Of a stretch of DNA of 64,000 bases, positions 11,021-22,516 are shown in pieces (position 1 is the stretch's first letter; every line of letters begins with the position of its first letter). A model generated the notes under the pieces. The model saw only the letters and a list, made by a program, of their open reading frames with translations. It did no database searches and had not been told where the DNA came from. Both the position numbers and the translations under genes were made by a program. The stretch comes from Melampsora larici-populina 98AG31 (Eukaryota > Basidiomycota > Pucciniomycetes > Pucciniales > Melampsoraceae), in NCBI RefSeq assembly GCF_000204055.1, contig NW_006768770.1:453196-517195 (forward strand), given 5' to 3'.

Positions 11021-13141
11021 GTATATTGTGAGGAGTCAGCAACTGTTGGGCTGACTCTTCACTAAAAAAGGTGAAGAGTAGACAAAGATGAAGTCTTCAC
11101 TTGGTACACCCAAGTGAAGACTACAGTTAGTTGACCTCCGAGGAGAGGATTTATAGCCAGTGGGATGGCTGAGTAATCCCTCTAAGGATCTTACTCGGAG
11201 CTCTGGTTGTCTTACAACTCTGGAGCCTACAGTACTTTAGACTCTGAGGATTCAGAGGTGCCGCTGGGTACTTTAGACTCGTTTGAACAGGAACCCTTTG
11301 TAAATTCCAAACTTGTTCTGTTAGCTATTAATCCCACCAACTCAGAACACCACTTGAGGTTTTACAATAACCTGAACAAAGACAGAAAAGAAGTATGACG
11401 GTCAAAGTACAACAATATCACTTTACTCAATATTCTTGGTGAAGAATCAAGTAAGTTGTGATGATGAGTTGTGTAATGATGTGAAGTTGGTTCTTCTTCC
11501 AGAGTGGGAAGAAGAGGGGTTTATATATCCTAGACCTAGGTGTCAACTTGTGGTCGGCACTTAGGTTTGCTTTTTCTTTGGGTTAGGTTTGGGTTAGGTT
11601 TACTATTACTAATTCAAGTCATAGTAAGTCTTGTTACTTGAGTGACTCTTGATACTGAGCCATGAGATGTAATCTTTATGGGTTTAAACAAGTTACATAT
11701 ATTTACATATGTAATACATATATTTACATGTGTGTTTGTTAGCCCGTGGTCCTGTACACAGGGCTCAGGGCTGACATATATGAATAAATGAAGTTCATGA
11801 TTTGTTTTTCTTTATATTTTTCCATCACCCTCATTTATTATCATTTGTTCACTGTTCTTTTCTATCTTTTTATTAACCTTAACACTTTTTTACTGTTTAT
11901 TTACATGTTCCATTCAAGCTACATCTATGGCTGGTGAGCAGAAGCTAAAGCGTTTCACATAGCCTTGTGCATATTCCAAAGTTGCTCAACGGCTAATGTA
12001 AGCATCATTGCTGTTTGGGGGCTTGACTTTCAAACTTTCATTTTTTCATTTCTTTGAAAATGCTCTGTAGAAAAATGAACACAATGTGAGAAATTGAGAA
12101 AGAGCTGCACAGCGCTCATGGGACAAGTAATGTGGCAAAGTGTAGCTTACCCGGTGTTGCATCAATGCTTAGATACAGAAGGAACACAATCAGATGACAA
12201 AAGGGATATATATATCTAGACCCAAAGATGACATATGTATATGCAGCTCAATGGTTTTAAATGTCACTCAATAATTATAATCATCATCACATGGCTCTAT
12301 CTCACATTATTTATCTCATCTTCTGCATCCCTTACATCCCAAAATGTAGTTGAACCTTGCCGCTATGGCCATTCCAAATTCCTCACTTTTATAACCACAA
12401 TCTGGTGAGAAGGAAATATCATGAATCAGATATAAGCTATATGATGTGCTACATTGCTCCATTTGTGCTACATTCAGTTACGACCTGTGGCACTGTTACA
12501 TACCAGCCTGTGAAGTGATAGGGAGGTTTGGTATGATATCATGGTTCCTCAAACCTTCTGTGGTAACTGATCTTTTTGTGGGATTGAAGCTCGTTGCAGA
12601 TATATGTATCATATCATATATCCAAAAGGGGAGGGGAGGGCTCTTGATCACGGGCGGCTTGTAGTTCCTCAGTCCTTTGATTGCTCTCAGTGTGGGAAAT
12701 TGTTGTCTGTGTATCACTTTCTGTCACTGGTGTGGTTGCCCATTTTGGCCCCAGTCAGGTGATCATCAGGAGCAAATGATGTCATTTTGCTGGGATCATG
12801 GGCCATCCCTAGATCAACAGTGGCAATAACAACGTGGGTGATGGGTACACGCTCCTTCAAAGCTATTCACACTTGATAAAACTTTCAAATGGATATGATC
12901 AAACAATAATACAATTCGGATAACAAACTCGGCTGATACTTATATTTCAACTAAGATGTGAACAACCTTGCCTCATCACGTGAGATGTTCTGTGAAAGAA
13001 TATGATCGCGCGTGTCTTCTGGATTGGCCTCGCTGGAACATCGATGCAAAGATCATCCAAATGGGCCACTGACTGAGAAGCCCAATTTGCTCGTTCTCGA
13101 GCGTGTTCCCCAATAGGGAGCTTGCAATGGGTCGGCTAGTT
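11021..13141. other. Non-coding, repetitive
   Basis: No supported gene. A perfect 12-bp inverted repeat GTCTTCACTTGG/CCAAGTGAAGAC lies at about 11082-11111. A TG..CA-bounded stretch (about 11043-11780), holding TATA-like and hairpin sequences, could be a solo LTR, but no matching target duplication was found. The rest is AT-rich. Confidence 0.35.
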
Positions 13142-15650
13142 TTAGGGTCGAGGTCTTTTGAAACCTCTGGAAATTGGAATCCGAGTCGATGCATGAGTCC
13201 TGTTTGTCACTCGATAGGGAGTTATTGCCTGACGGTATGCCACTGAGTCAGGTGGCATATCTCCCGTCGTACTTCCATCGATCTAAAGAATTGAACGTTG
13301 GTCAGGAGTACACAAAGATACGAAACGGACTTGGCTTACGATGGCTCTGGCCCAAATTTGAGATGCCTCAAGCGAGAGTCGATAATGAAAAGTTGTATCC
13401 CATGGTGCCGTCAATATAAGAGAATTGCCCATGCCGAGCGCCATGCCAATCTCCTCATTACGTTGAAACAAGTCATAAGCAGTTTCATACCGTTTTATTT
13501 CGGCCTGCTTGACATCCAAAACAGAAATCCTCAGTTGGTAAATGCAGAGGAAAAGAGAAAGCACAGGAGACAAACTTACCTTCACCCTCTCATACTCGGC
13601 GAGCAGAGCAGCCCTCTACCCCATAAAAAAAGATGTTTGATGAATCAATTTCCAACATCAGTAAATATGAAAAAGGCTTACCGCTTCAGCCTGTTTTTTC
13701 TTTTCTGCTGCATTAGGGCTGCGTATAAGCACATCTCCAAGTTTGCAGTGCGATCGATTGACACGATCGACAAATTGAACAAAGGCTGAGAAAGAGTCAA
13801 GGGTAAGTTTCGTAGTACCCACTTGACCCTGCCAAATCAAGTCCTGTGCGATATTACTGGTCAAGACAACGTGCTTCATTCCCTCATAAATTTTATCACA
13901 TGCTTCTCCACATAAGAGCTTAAACTCATTCAAGCTCTTGCCATAAAGTGTCACTCTGATGGATTGCTGAGCTTCGGATAGGTCTGCTGAATCAACAATA
14001 GTCGTGTTGTCTGAGTCGGGTTCCTCGACCTCACTGGTTTGTCCCTCGCTTTGATCGACTTCCTTCTTAGATTCGATCTTGAAGGCAACTCGAATCAACA
14101 CCTCGTGCGTTTGGTCGAACTGGGTGCGGGCGGGGAGCACCAGAGGATTGCCGGAGATTGGGAATGGGATGGGATTGGGATTGGGAGCTGTATGAATGAA
14201 TAGGCATACAGGGGTTGGTCAACGCCCAATTGGTCTTAACTTTTATTTTGAAACATCCAACAAAGCGCCACACCGTTGGCTTATAGACGTTCAAGACCCC
14301 TTTTGAGATATGCAGCTTGATCTTTCATCTTCAGTCACTCGCGTATGTTTGTAGACAAAGTTACCTCCTTTCCAATAATCACCGAGCATTGAGAGGTTGT
14401 GCAGTTCCAGTTGTTCCAGAGCAGTAACATCATCGATTCATAACCGCTCCGAACCGACATATCGATTGAAATTATGAGGCGAACAAGAAAAACGATTTGT
14501 TTTTTTGACAAAACACCAATGATTCAATCAGATATCATAAGCTGAAGTATCATATTCTCCGTGATAGAGAAGAATCAATGAAAACTCGAATCAAACAAAT
14601 GAACAAATAACCGAGTAAGTCATTGTTAAAAGCCAAAGAGTAATGATATAGTACAATCAAAAACATACAAGTCCAAACTGGTACAGAGTGTCAAAGGCAC
14701 ACATAGATCGATACCAACAAAGATAACAAAATGATAATCAGGAGGATCAAAAATATCACAAGATCGCGAGAACAACATCAGTCGAGAGCGTACGCTAGAA
14801 CAAACAGCACCGTCAGACCAATTTGGCCTGTCCAAATTTCAGAGCGCTTTAAGTGAGAGAAACACGATAAAGAAAGTAAAAGAAGACATTTGATTGACTC
14901 TCTTCCGATCATTATCAAAGTTGGTCTTGCACTCAGACCGCTCTGATGATGGCGCTTGATCGATGCTTTAACATGTGACAGCAGGTGACAGCGATCGAGG
15001 CTTTTTCACCCGGATCTCCCGTAGGTCCTTTCATATGCAACCCTTCCCCACTCCTACTCAACTTAAGTGAGAAAAATCATCCGAAGAGCTTGTAAGACTC
15101 TTATTTTGATATGTTCATAGTAGGATGTTTGTATGATCGGTCTGGTCAAGATCATCGAAATGTGATCTAGTCTTATGTCGCGCACTACATAGTTGTACTC
15201 AAAATGCATTAAAAACATAGACAGGATGGTTTCTATGTAGGCCAATGGGACGAATGTTTACGAAGAAGATAATTGAGGATAATTGTGTACTGCTCAGTCT
15301 AAACCTTTGGACTGAAACAGACTGAAACGTGGCGGTGAGTACAGGCTCATACATCCTATTCCCATTCCCGCGATTCCCAACCTCCGGCAGTCCTCCAATT
15401 CTCTGTGCGGGCGGGAGTTCCGGGTGGTTCTAGTATAGCACCTGAGGGTGCAGGGACTGACGTATCGGGTCCATCCTCAACGGCTGGCGCATCCTCAAGT
15501 ACTGTTTAAGAGCAATGGAGGGTTAGAAAGCGTCCGAAACAAAAGCGTGAATGGAGCCGACTGACCACTGTCCATGCTATCAACGGCATCTATTGGTGCG
15601 GTTTCGCCGTCTGCAGCTATGGTGGTGTGAATAGTTGGCGTCGGATCCAT
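13142..15650 (-). pseudogene. Unrecognised multi-exon gene A, split by a Mutator-like insertion
   Basis: Member of a family with two relatives nearby (20224-21472 and 21840-22180). Exons on the minus strand: 15650-15566 (MDPTPTIHTTIA...), 15501-15405, an insertion at 14135-15404, then the rest of exon 2 at 14134-13682, followed by 13615-13580, 13504-13340 and 13282-13142. All other junctions are GT..AG with matching phase. Visible features: LHEVLIRV-like (here THEVLIRVAFK), LTLDSFSAFVQFVDRVNRSH, GDVLIRSPNAAEKKKQ, NSLILTAPWD and a C-terminal FKRPRP. No known domain, signal peptide or membrane segment. The insertion falls inside PARTQFD, so the copy cannot make a full protein unless the insert is removed. 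Confidence 0.75.
14135..15404. mobile_element. Mutator-like non-autonomous element, ~1.27 kb
   Basis: Interrupts exon 2 of gene A. An 11-bp direct duplication GTGCGGGCGGG flanks it (14124-14134 and 15405-15415), and related copies of the gene are continuous at this point. Ends are imperfect inverted repeats of about 30-60 bases: GAGGATTGCCGGAGATTGGG on the left and the complement of a GGTTGGGAAT-type sequence on the right. A 9-11-bp duplication fits Mutator-like elements. No transposase frame inside, so it is non-autonomous. The exact ends may be off by one base. Confidence 0.78.
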
Positions 15651-17146
15651 GATTGAAAACCGATGAAAAGGTGAGTGAAGTGGCAGGAGGAAAAGATAAA
15701 TATCAAAGTGAAAGAAGCTCACTATGTAGGTCAATCAATCTCAATCAGTCTCCATCGCGTGAGAGACGGCCGGTTATATGTACTCATGACGGCAGCTTTT
15801 GCTTTTGCGGGGATCTGGACTGATCCCAAGCCAGACCTGTTATTTGACAGGACCCTACACCTCTGCCCGTTGCTGGCAGCTGGTGCCCCCAACGAACGTC
15901 GGGGGGCCAATGATTTGGGATTTCGATTTGAGTTTGTTTCTGTGTTATGGCTGATCTCTGGTTCGTTTCAAACTGCTCACAAACGCTTGCAACCCAGCAC
16001 TTCTCAACCTCAGCAGCTTGAAGCTTCGGACTGTGCCACTATTAAAATGCATCAGTCCTCAGCATTGTTCAGTTAACCATTCCACCTCAACATCACTTTT
16101 TGAAAGCTCAAACAAACACAATCGACCAACTCCGACTTGTTGTCCATCAATACCTGTGACCTCCTCAATTTACACTGATGGCCATGTGAACACATCAGGT
16201 TTCTCTCATAGCTTTCCCGTGGATGGCTGTAACACAACTGATCAGTGTATGCAGGATACCAAGAAAAAAGGGCCACCTGAAGGCAAACAAAAGTTCTTAC
16301 TGGGTCTGGACTGAGAGTGTTGGTATCACCAAAAAGTTTCTTATCTCATTCACTGCGTCTGCCACTGACCGTCTCAACGTCGAGACAGTCAGAAGGCATG
16401 CATATTGTTCTTCAGAAAGTGTGTCAATTGTTCCCTGCCCCAGTTCAGCAGCTTCAATCTGAGCTCAGAGCTTTGATCCGAGCTACCTTAGAGGGCCGCT
16501 GCGTTGTTTAGCAATTGGCAAGTTCAGCCAAACCTGAGCACACTTCTAAGATCAACAATAAGTGTAACTAGGCAGTGCACCATTAAAATCATGAGCAAGT
16601 GATCTAACAAGCTAGACCACTAAGTAAGAGACTGAATCAAAATTGTGTATAGGAAGACTCTGGTACGCTTTGTGTTTCGGTCTTGTCAATTGACATTGAG
16701 AGACAAATCATAAGGGTATATGGGGTTCAAAACCTGTGCTTTATTTGCTGGCATAATCTTGCGCAAATAGCTTGAGGGAGATCTTGGACCGATACAAAAG
16801 TTTTACCATGTCACACTGCTCAATAAGGTGTACCAATGAACAGACGGGTGATCCGAAGGCCTCTGCCCAGATACAATACTGGGTATGGCCACCCAGGGAC
16901 ACTGTACAGCTCCACTAGTAATCAAATTAGAGAGACATTCGATTCGAAAACCAGTGTACTTTTTGTTTCAACAGCATATGGTGATATGAAATGTATATCC
17001 ACTCTGTCAAAAAACAAGATGGCTAAGATGAAATGATTCATTACCTTTGAAATTGTCAAAAAAACATTTTTGTATCGTTTGATGTGGACCCATATCCAAT
17101 TAACATCCCAGAGTTGTGAATCAAAGTCAGTTTTAGATGCTTAGTA
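15651..17146. other. Upstream region of gene A and intergenic
   Basis: No supported gene. Contains the 24-bp palindrome listed at 16367-16390 and short open frames without conserved features. Confidence 0.4.
16367..16390. repeat. 24-bp imperfect palindrome (copy 1)
   Basis: Arms GACCGTCTCAAC and GTCGAGACAGTC pair with two mismatched positions around a central CGT/ACG. A closely similar 24-bp palindrome, perfect and with TGACGTCA at its centre, occurs at 19533-19556. Possible binding site of a dimeric protein, or ends of a tiny repeat. Function not known. Confidence 0.5.
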
Positions 17147-17255
17147 CACCGTGTCTGTGTAGGATTTGCTAGTCAACGAGCGCACACCAACTCCCTTTGA
17201 GGCAGAAAGGGAAGTCGTGCGCGCTCGTCGAAGAGCGAACGTCCCGGACACGGTG
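17147..17255. mobile_element. 109-bp foldback MITE
   Basis: Almost entirely two inverted arms of about 50 bases. The left starts CACCGTGTC and contains AACGAGCGCAC; the right contains GTGCGCGCTCGTCG and ends GGACACGGTG. A 4-base duplication AGTA flanks it (17143-17146, 17256-17259). Superfamily uncertain. Confidence 0.7.
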
Positions 17256-18051
17256 AGTAGGACTGATTTTTTACTCCAAAAGGATTTTATCTCAATGAAA
17301 TGAATAAGTGTAAATTAAAAGAATAAAAGAGAAGGTTCTCACTGCCCACTGTTCTATCTATTCCAATACTTCTAAACTCTATGAGTGATGTGATGAACTA
17401 TTCCCTTTCCACATCTTGTGAGTTTTTTTAGGAGGGAATCAGAGATTTCATCTAGACTTTTGTGTTCAAAATTTCCCTCAAATTCATAACATCATCGACT
17501 TTCTTATGAATCACACTGAAAAATCGCTCGGAATCTTCATTCTTTAGATTCTTAAGCAATCAAATATTATAAAGGAACTACACCTAATGCCATTTGTGGT
17601 GCCTCATACTACTTTTTGAAAAAAAGGTATGCACAAAACACACACAATCTATTTATCCCCCAAAACTGACTGGTTTCACTTATTGAAATCGATCACAGCC
17701 TCAGTAGAGCCAGCAAACCAATGAGCCAAATCTTTCAACCAAGAAGGAAACACTTTGATGATTCAGATAAACTTATGAACCTAATGTTCAAATGTCCAGT
17801 TTGGCTAGATCATGAGGTACAACTTGTGGGAATAAAAATGGGTTCTGTGGTCTTACTTCTTAATGAGAAGTTCTAGCAAAATTTGATTAGTTTTTTGGAT
17901 TGGAAGTTGAATAGTTCGATAGGTCTTAAATAATAATAAAACTTACAGGGTCCAAACATTTTGGTTTCCAATCTACCTGGACTTACTTAAGTGGCACGAA
18001 CCCCTGAACACTGATATTCATTTTTTTTGGTTCATGTTACTATCTTTCTGT
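17256..18051. other. Intergenic, no supported gene
   Basis: AT-rich sequence between the foldback and the dehydrogenase gene. It might hold a degenerate 3' exon of that gene (see next entry), but none was convincing. Confidence 0.35.
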
Positions 18052-18965
18052 TCACTCAATAAAGAAAGATACAGTGGGAATGAGGATATTTAGGAACCTA
18101 CAATCTAGTTCAAGTGATTCATGTAAACTCAAAACAGCTGCTTTTGAAGTACAGTAATCTGAAGCTTGACAGACGCCAAAAGTGCCTAAAATTGAAGCTA
18201 CAGTGACCTGAGATGACAAGAACAAGTAGAAACAGATTATCGCGATGAGTTTAGTGATGATATCAAGATTCACAATAGAAATCGTACTGACGATGTATCC
18301 GTTCTTTAGTTCAATTAATGTTGGTAAGAAAGCCTTCAAGAGGTGAAAATGAGCCATTATATTCACTCCAAAGCTCCTACAAAGTGGTTAAGAGGTACAT
18401 CGTGATTGTCAGTTATGATTTCCAATGAGATTGTTTATAAGACAAAGTGGCAAACCGCCGAATTTCACTAGGATTAAGATCGATGATAAATGTTCCATTC
18501 GCTACTTCAACGTTATTGATAATGATTGTTGGATCTCCTACTTCGTTTTTGACTCGATCAGCTACAGCTTCTACAGCTTTCGCATCCGATATGTCGCACT
18601 CATAGTGATGGACATCTAGAGATAAAGACAACCAAAGTCAATGACAAGCTTGATTTGAATAATAGTGAGTCCATAACCAAAAAAAGCTAACCTGAGTCAG
18701 ATGGATTTGCAGTAAGAGGTCTAATATCCCAAAAAAACCTCATATTCTTAATAGCCAAAGTTTCAGTAATTACTCTACCTAAACCATCGGAGCCACCAGT
18801 AACATGTATGATTTGATGATCCCAATCAATCCTATCGGACCCAATTCTCCAAGTTTCATTTGACCAAGCAATTGAAGAATAATTTAATAACCATCGAAAC
18901 AAACTTATTATTAGGAGACTGATCAAAGATTTTTTTGATGTTTTTGATCCTTGGATAATCATCAT
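18052..18965 (-). CDS. Short-chain dehydrogenase/reductase (SDR), RDH/SDR16C-like
   Basis: NAD(P)-dependent oxidoreductase of the classical SDR fold, probably membrane-anchored and acting on a lipid or retinoid-like substrate. Exons 18965-18692, 18615-18456, 18376-18292 and 18207-18052 have GT..AG introns and consistent phases. Motifs: an N-terminal hydrophobic stretch (SLISLLIISLFRWLL), the cofactor motif TGGSDGLG, CDISD, IINNVEVANG (the usual NNAG is altered), FGVNIMAHFHLLKAFLP, the Ser in VASILG and the catalytic YCTSK. The chain stops about 30 residues after YCTSK, without the C-terminal PG.VxT region and tail seen in this family. The 3' end is therefore missing, lies in an exon I failed to see, or the gene is decaying. 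It sits between genes A and B of the unknown family. Confidence 0.7.
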
Positions 18966-20223
18966 TACTAGTATCTTCTAATTCCATCTCTTGGTCAACC
19001 ATCTGATGTCGTGCCATCCGCCATGGTCTTTCTTCCCTTTCTTGTCCATCCATTGATGCATTCGATAGACCTGGATCCGAATGAATTGTTTCTGTCCTTG
19101 TTCAATCTGATTTTACTTCTGAAAGCACTGATCTTGAGATGATCTTTGATGACTGACCCAGACTCAGAGCTGCAAGACGTTTGGACTTTTCTCTATGCAT
19201 CACTTCCCGAGACGCTGGGTACCGAGAGCCGGGTAGACAATCAGGAAACGCGAGGAAGACCGTTGTACCGCCTCCCTGTTCATCGGTATTCAAATATATT
19301 TTTGAGGACATAGGCAATGTGCAAATTCTGATCAAAAGCGTTTTCAGAAGTGAATGAACAGGTTGAACTCTTGAATTCAAGCATCTCAGCCAAGAGTGAG
19401 TCTGGGACTGAGGCCCTAAGGATCAAGCAAGCCTCAGTTTGAGAGCTTCACGATCAAGTATTCCTCAGCAATTGCTAAGGCATTTGTCGAGTGACAAAGT
19501 TCTGACAAAGTTCTGATAATTTGTGGCCTTTTGACCGTCTTGACGTCAAGACGGTCTGATTTGGACGCGGTGATTGTTAAGGAATTTTTTTAACTATATT
19601 TACCATTATTCATTAGATATGCTCACCAGACCAGTTTGGGCTGCTGCACTGCAAACTTTCCTCTTTCTTCTGGTTTTAATTAGAATTATTGTTTTATTAG
19701 AGAAAGTAGGCTCTGGAATCACACCACTGTCCACTTCAAACCAGAGCAAAAGATTCTGTGATATCTTTCCAACAGATATGGCTTAATTGACAAAAACCCC
19801 TTTAGGGATGTTGTATATAAAGATGATGCAATTTTTTGCGTCTTTGACTTTTGAGCAGATGCTCATAAGGACCCAACAGCCAGAATCCTTCTCCCCTTCT
19901 TACAAAACTTAGAATGCCACACACTTTGAGTTTCTACTGAGTGATTTTTCACTTTTCTGTAGTTCTCTGGCATCAATGACTTGCATATATTCCTGACCAG
20001 CAGAAACTCAAATTGATTAGAAACAAACTCCTTGATAGCCATGTTTCATACTGACATAACTCTGACAACACAAAATTTTGCATAATGTTTACATATGATT
20101 GACTACACGATGTGAACAAGACTGACTCGTCACAATAGGCATTTTAAGGATAAGAATGATGGTGTGAGGCATTTATGATTGATCAATCTAAGGTTTGCCC
20201 GGATGTTGAGCCGGCTCTTGAGA
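18966..20223. other. Intergenic
   Basis: No supported gene. Holds the perfect palindrome listed at 19533-19556. Short open frames have no recognisable domains. Confidence 0.4.
19533..19556. repeat. 24-bp perfect palindrome (copy 2)
   Basis: Perfect inverted repeat with half-site GACCGTCTTGAC and complement GTCAAGACGGTC, centre TGACGTCA (the consensus of CRE/ATF-type bZIP sites). Related to the imperfect copy at 16367-16390. Confidence 0.6.
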
Positions 20224-21472
20224 TCAGTTATCTTTGGACTCTTTTTCCAAATCGGTCACCAAGTTTTGAGGTCGAGGTCTTTTAAAACGTCGTTCATAGG
20301 GTAAAGAACTTGGAGGTATAGACCTGTCAGGCCGTCGACATGCGGCCATATATTCGCGATATTCCACTGAGTCAGGTGGCATGTCCGGCGTAGCAGTTCC
20401 ATTCATCTAAATAGATGACATTAGTCAAGACTCGGCAGAGAAACAAGAAGCATTTGACTGACAATGGCTATGGCCCAAGTGTTAGACGAAAACAGCGCGA
20501 GCTGATAGTAAAAATTTGGATCCCATGGTGCCGTCAATACGTTAGCTTTGGGAAAGCCTCTGACGAGCTTCCAAAAACGGCTTTGTAAGTCTTGGGTGAT
20601 TTATTCCTCGGCCTAGACGACATATAGAGCAGAGATTCAGTTTTATCTTGAAGAAAAAACGAATCGAAAGGTGAGAACTCACCATCGTCTTCTCAAATTC
20701 AAGCATCTGATCGATTTTCTATCATTTGACCATTTGGTAAAAGTATCAGATACATCAATCTCAAACATTAGTAAACATGAAAAAGAAACACCAAAAAGGC
20801 TTACCGCGTTGGCTTGTTTTTTCTTTTCTGCTACATTGGGGCTCCGTATGAGCACATCACCAGTCTTACAGTTTGATCGGTAGATACGATTGACAAATTC
20901 AACAAAGGCTGAGAAGGAGTCAAGGGTTAACTCTTTTTTGCCCACTCGGCCCTTCCATATCAAGTCTTCGAACTCGTCGGTCGGGTCTAATGGTCTCAGT
21001 CTCTCAAGAATATTCAGGCTAACGCCTACACACAGATCCTTGAAGTCGTCGAAGCTCTTGCCATAAAGTGACGCCCTGAAGAATGGATCCTCTCCATCTG
21101 ATGATAAGTCTTTCGAATTGATAATCTTCTTCTCCTTGGAATTGGAATCCTTGACCCCATCAGTCTTTTCCTCGGTAGCATTGACTTGCTTCTCAAACTC
21201 GAGCTTGAAGGAAACCCGAATCAACACCTCATGCAATTTATCAAACTCGGTGCGAGCAGGAGTCCCTATTGGTTCTAGTAAGGCGCCTGAAGGTAGTTGG
21301 ACTGTCTCCTCAAATTGACCCGGAAGGTGATTCAAGCACTCGATGGCTAGATAGAAACAAACGAAGGTCTATGAGCGTCTAAAAACAGCAAGGTGAATGA
21401 GACAGACTGACCGAAGTCAAGGATATCAAAGTCTCCAGCTATGGATGCGTTACTTGATGCTGGCAGATCCAT
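20224..21472 (-). pseudogene. Unrecognised multi-exon gene B, paralogue of gene A, one in-frame stop
   Basis: Same five-exon plan as gene A: 21472-21412 (MDLPASSNASIAGDFDILDF), 21346-20805, 20706-20683 (an 8-codon exon, MLEFEKTM), 20612-20463 and 20406-20224. All phases agree, giving 320 codons. Shared blocks with A: GTPARTEFDKLHEVLIRVSF, LTLDSFSAFVEFVNRIYRSN, GDVLIRSPNVAEKKKQ, LTAPWDPNFYYQLAL, DMPPDSV and FKRPRP. Exon 4 contains TAA at 20603-20601, where A reads Ile. Either the gene is dead or the exon 4 acceptor differs from the one I chose. No domain recognised. The C-terminus is longer than in A and basic/acidic (QNLVTDLEKESKDN). Confidence 0.65.
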
Positions 21473-21839
21473 GATTGGGAGTGAAGAAGAAGTGAAGTGA
21501 GAGAGGGTTGATTGGACAGAGTGAACTGATCGTTAAGTAGAATTCTAGAAAGTAGAAAAGAAGCTGTTTACCAATTTCAAGAATGACGTCACCCAAACCC
21601 ATCACCATGGGTGCTCGTAGAATTCATTTCTTGCAAGATTTGTCAGCCAAACTCAACACCTTGACACTGGCTTCCGATGGTGATGTGGCTGATGTTTTCA
21701 GCACTATTTGACTGGCGCATCATAAGAAGGAAACAGGAGCCATTGGACCTTGCTCAGCAGGTTTGATATACGAAGAAAGTTGACATTTCAAAGAAATTGT
21801 TTTCATTTTTCCTGATGATGTGATTCGACAATGATCGTT

Positions 21840-22180
21840 TCCTTGATTCAGATCCATTGACCTCTTCGGTTTGCTCCTCGGTACCATGGACTACATTTTT
21901 TATCTCGAACTTGAAATAAACTCAAATCAACACCTCATGCCTTTGATCGAACTGGGTGCGACCGGGTGTTCCAGTTCGTTCTACTAAGGCACCTGAAGGT
22001 GATGGCACTGGCGCATCGGGTTCATCCCACACGGCTGGAGGATCCTCATACAAGACTATGTGAGAGCACCGGACGGAGGCTTAGGAAGCGTCTGTGTAAG
22101 ACAAAAATGCGAATGAAACAGACTCATCACTGCCCATACTAGCGACGGGGTCTGTTTAAGTGGTATCTCCGTGAAGTGGA
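21840..22180 (-). pseudogene. 5' fragment of family member C
   Basis: Homologous to exon 1 to mid exon 2 of gene A: PSGALVE-like sequence, then FDQRHEVLI, a TGA stop, and VYFKFE. Gene A has ATT CGA GTT exactly where this copy has ATT TGA GTT, a direct CGA-to-TGA case. The downstream exons are absent; the fragment ends near 21840, between gene B and its own start. A third tandem copy, now a fossil. Confidence 0.7.
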
Positions 22181-22516
22181 TTGTTGGAGTGACTCGACCC
22201 GAGTATGGGTTTGTATACAGGAGAATGAATGGCGTGTCACCCTTCCACGCAGTTTATGTCAGTGTTGAGTATGGCAATGTACAGGTATCCAGCACAACGA
22301 CGTCAATCAGTTCGATCAATCATTCTCAAGATCACCAACTACCACCTCAACCACAACCTCAACCTCTCTCAACTCATTATCATCAATCGAAATCCGATAA
22401 TTGACTCAAGGCTTCAGTCTCTTTAAAATCATTTTATCATCGAACACATTATTATAGCTCAATTGGTTGTGACATTCAATTGGGAAGGCTCAAGATCTTA
22501 ACCGCACAGGTGGACA

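Noticed and set aside
11043..11780. Possible solo LTR (TG...CA with TATA-like sequence)
   Set aside because: No target duplication and no second LTR or internal domain; boundaries could not be supported.
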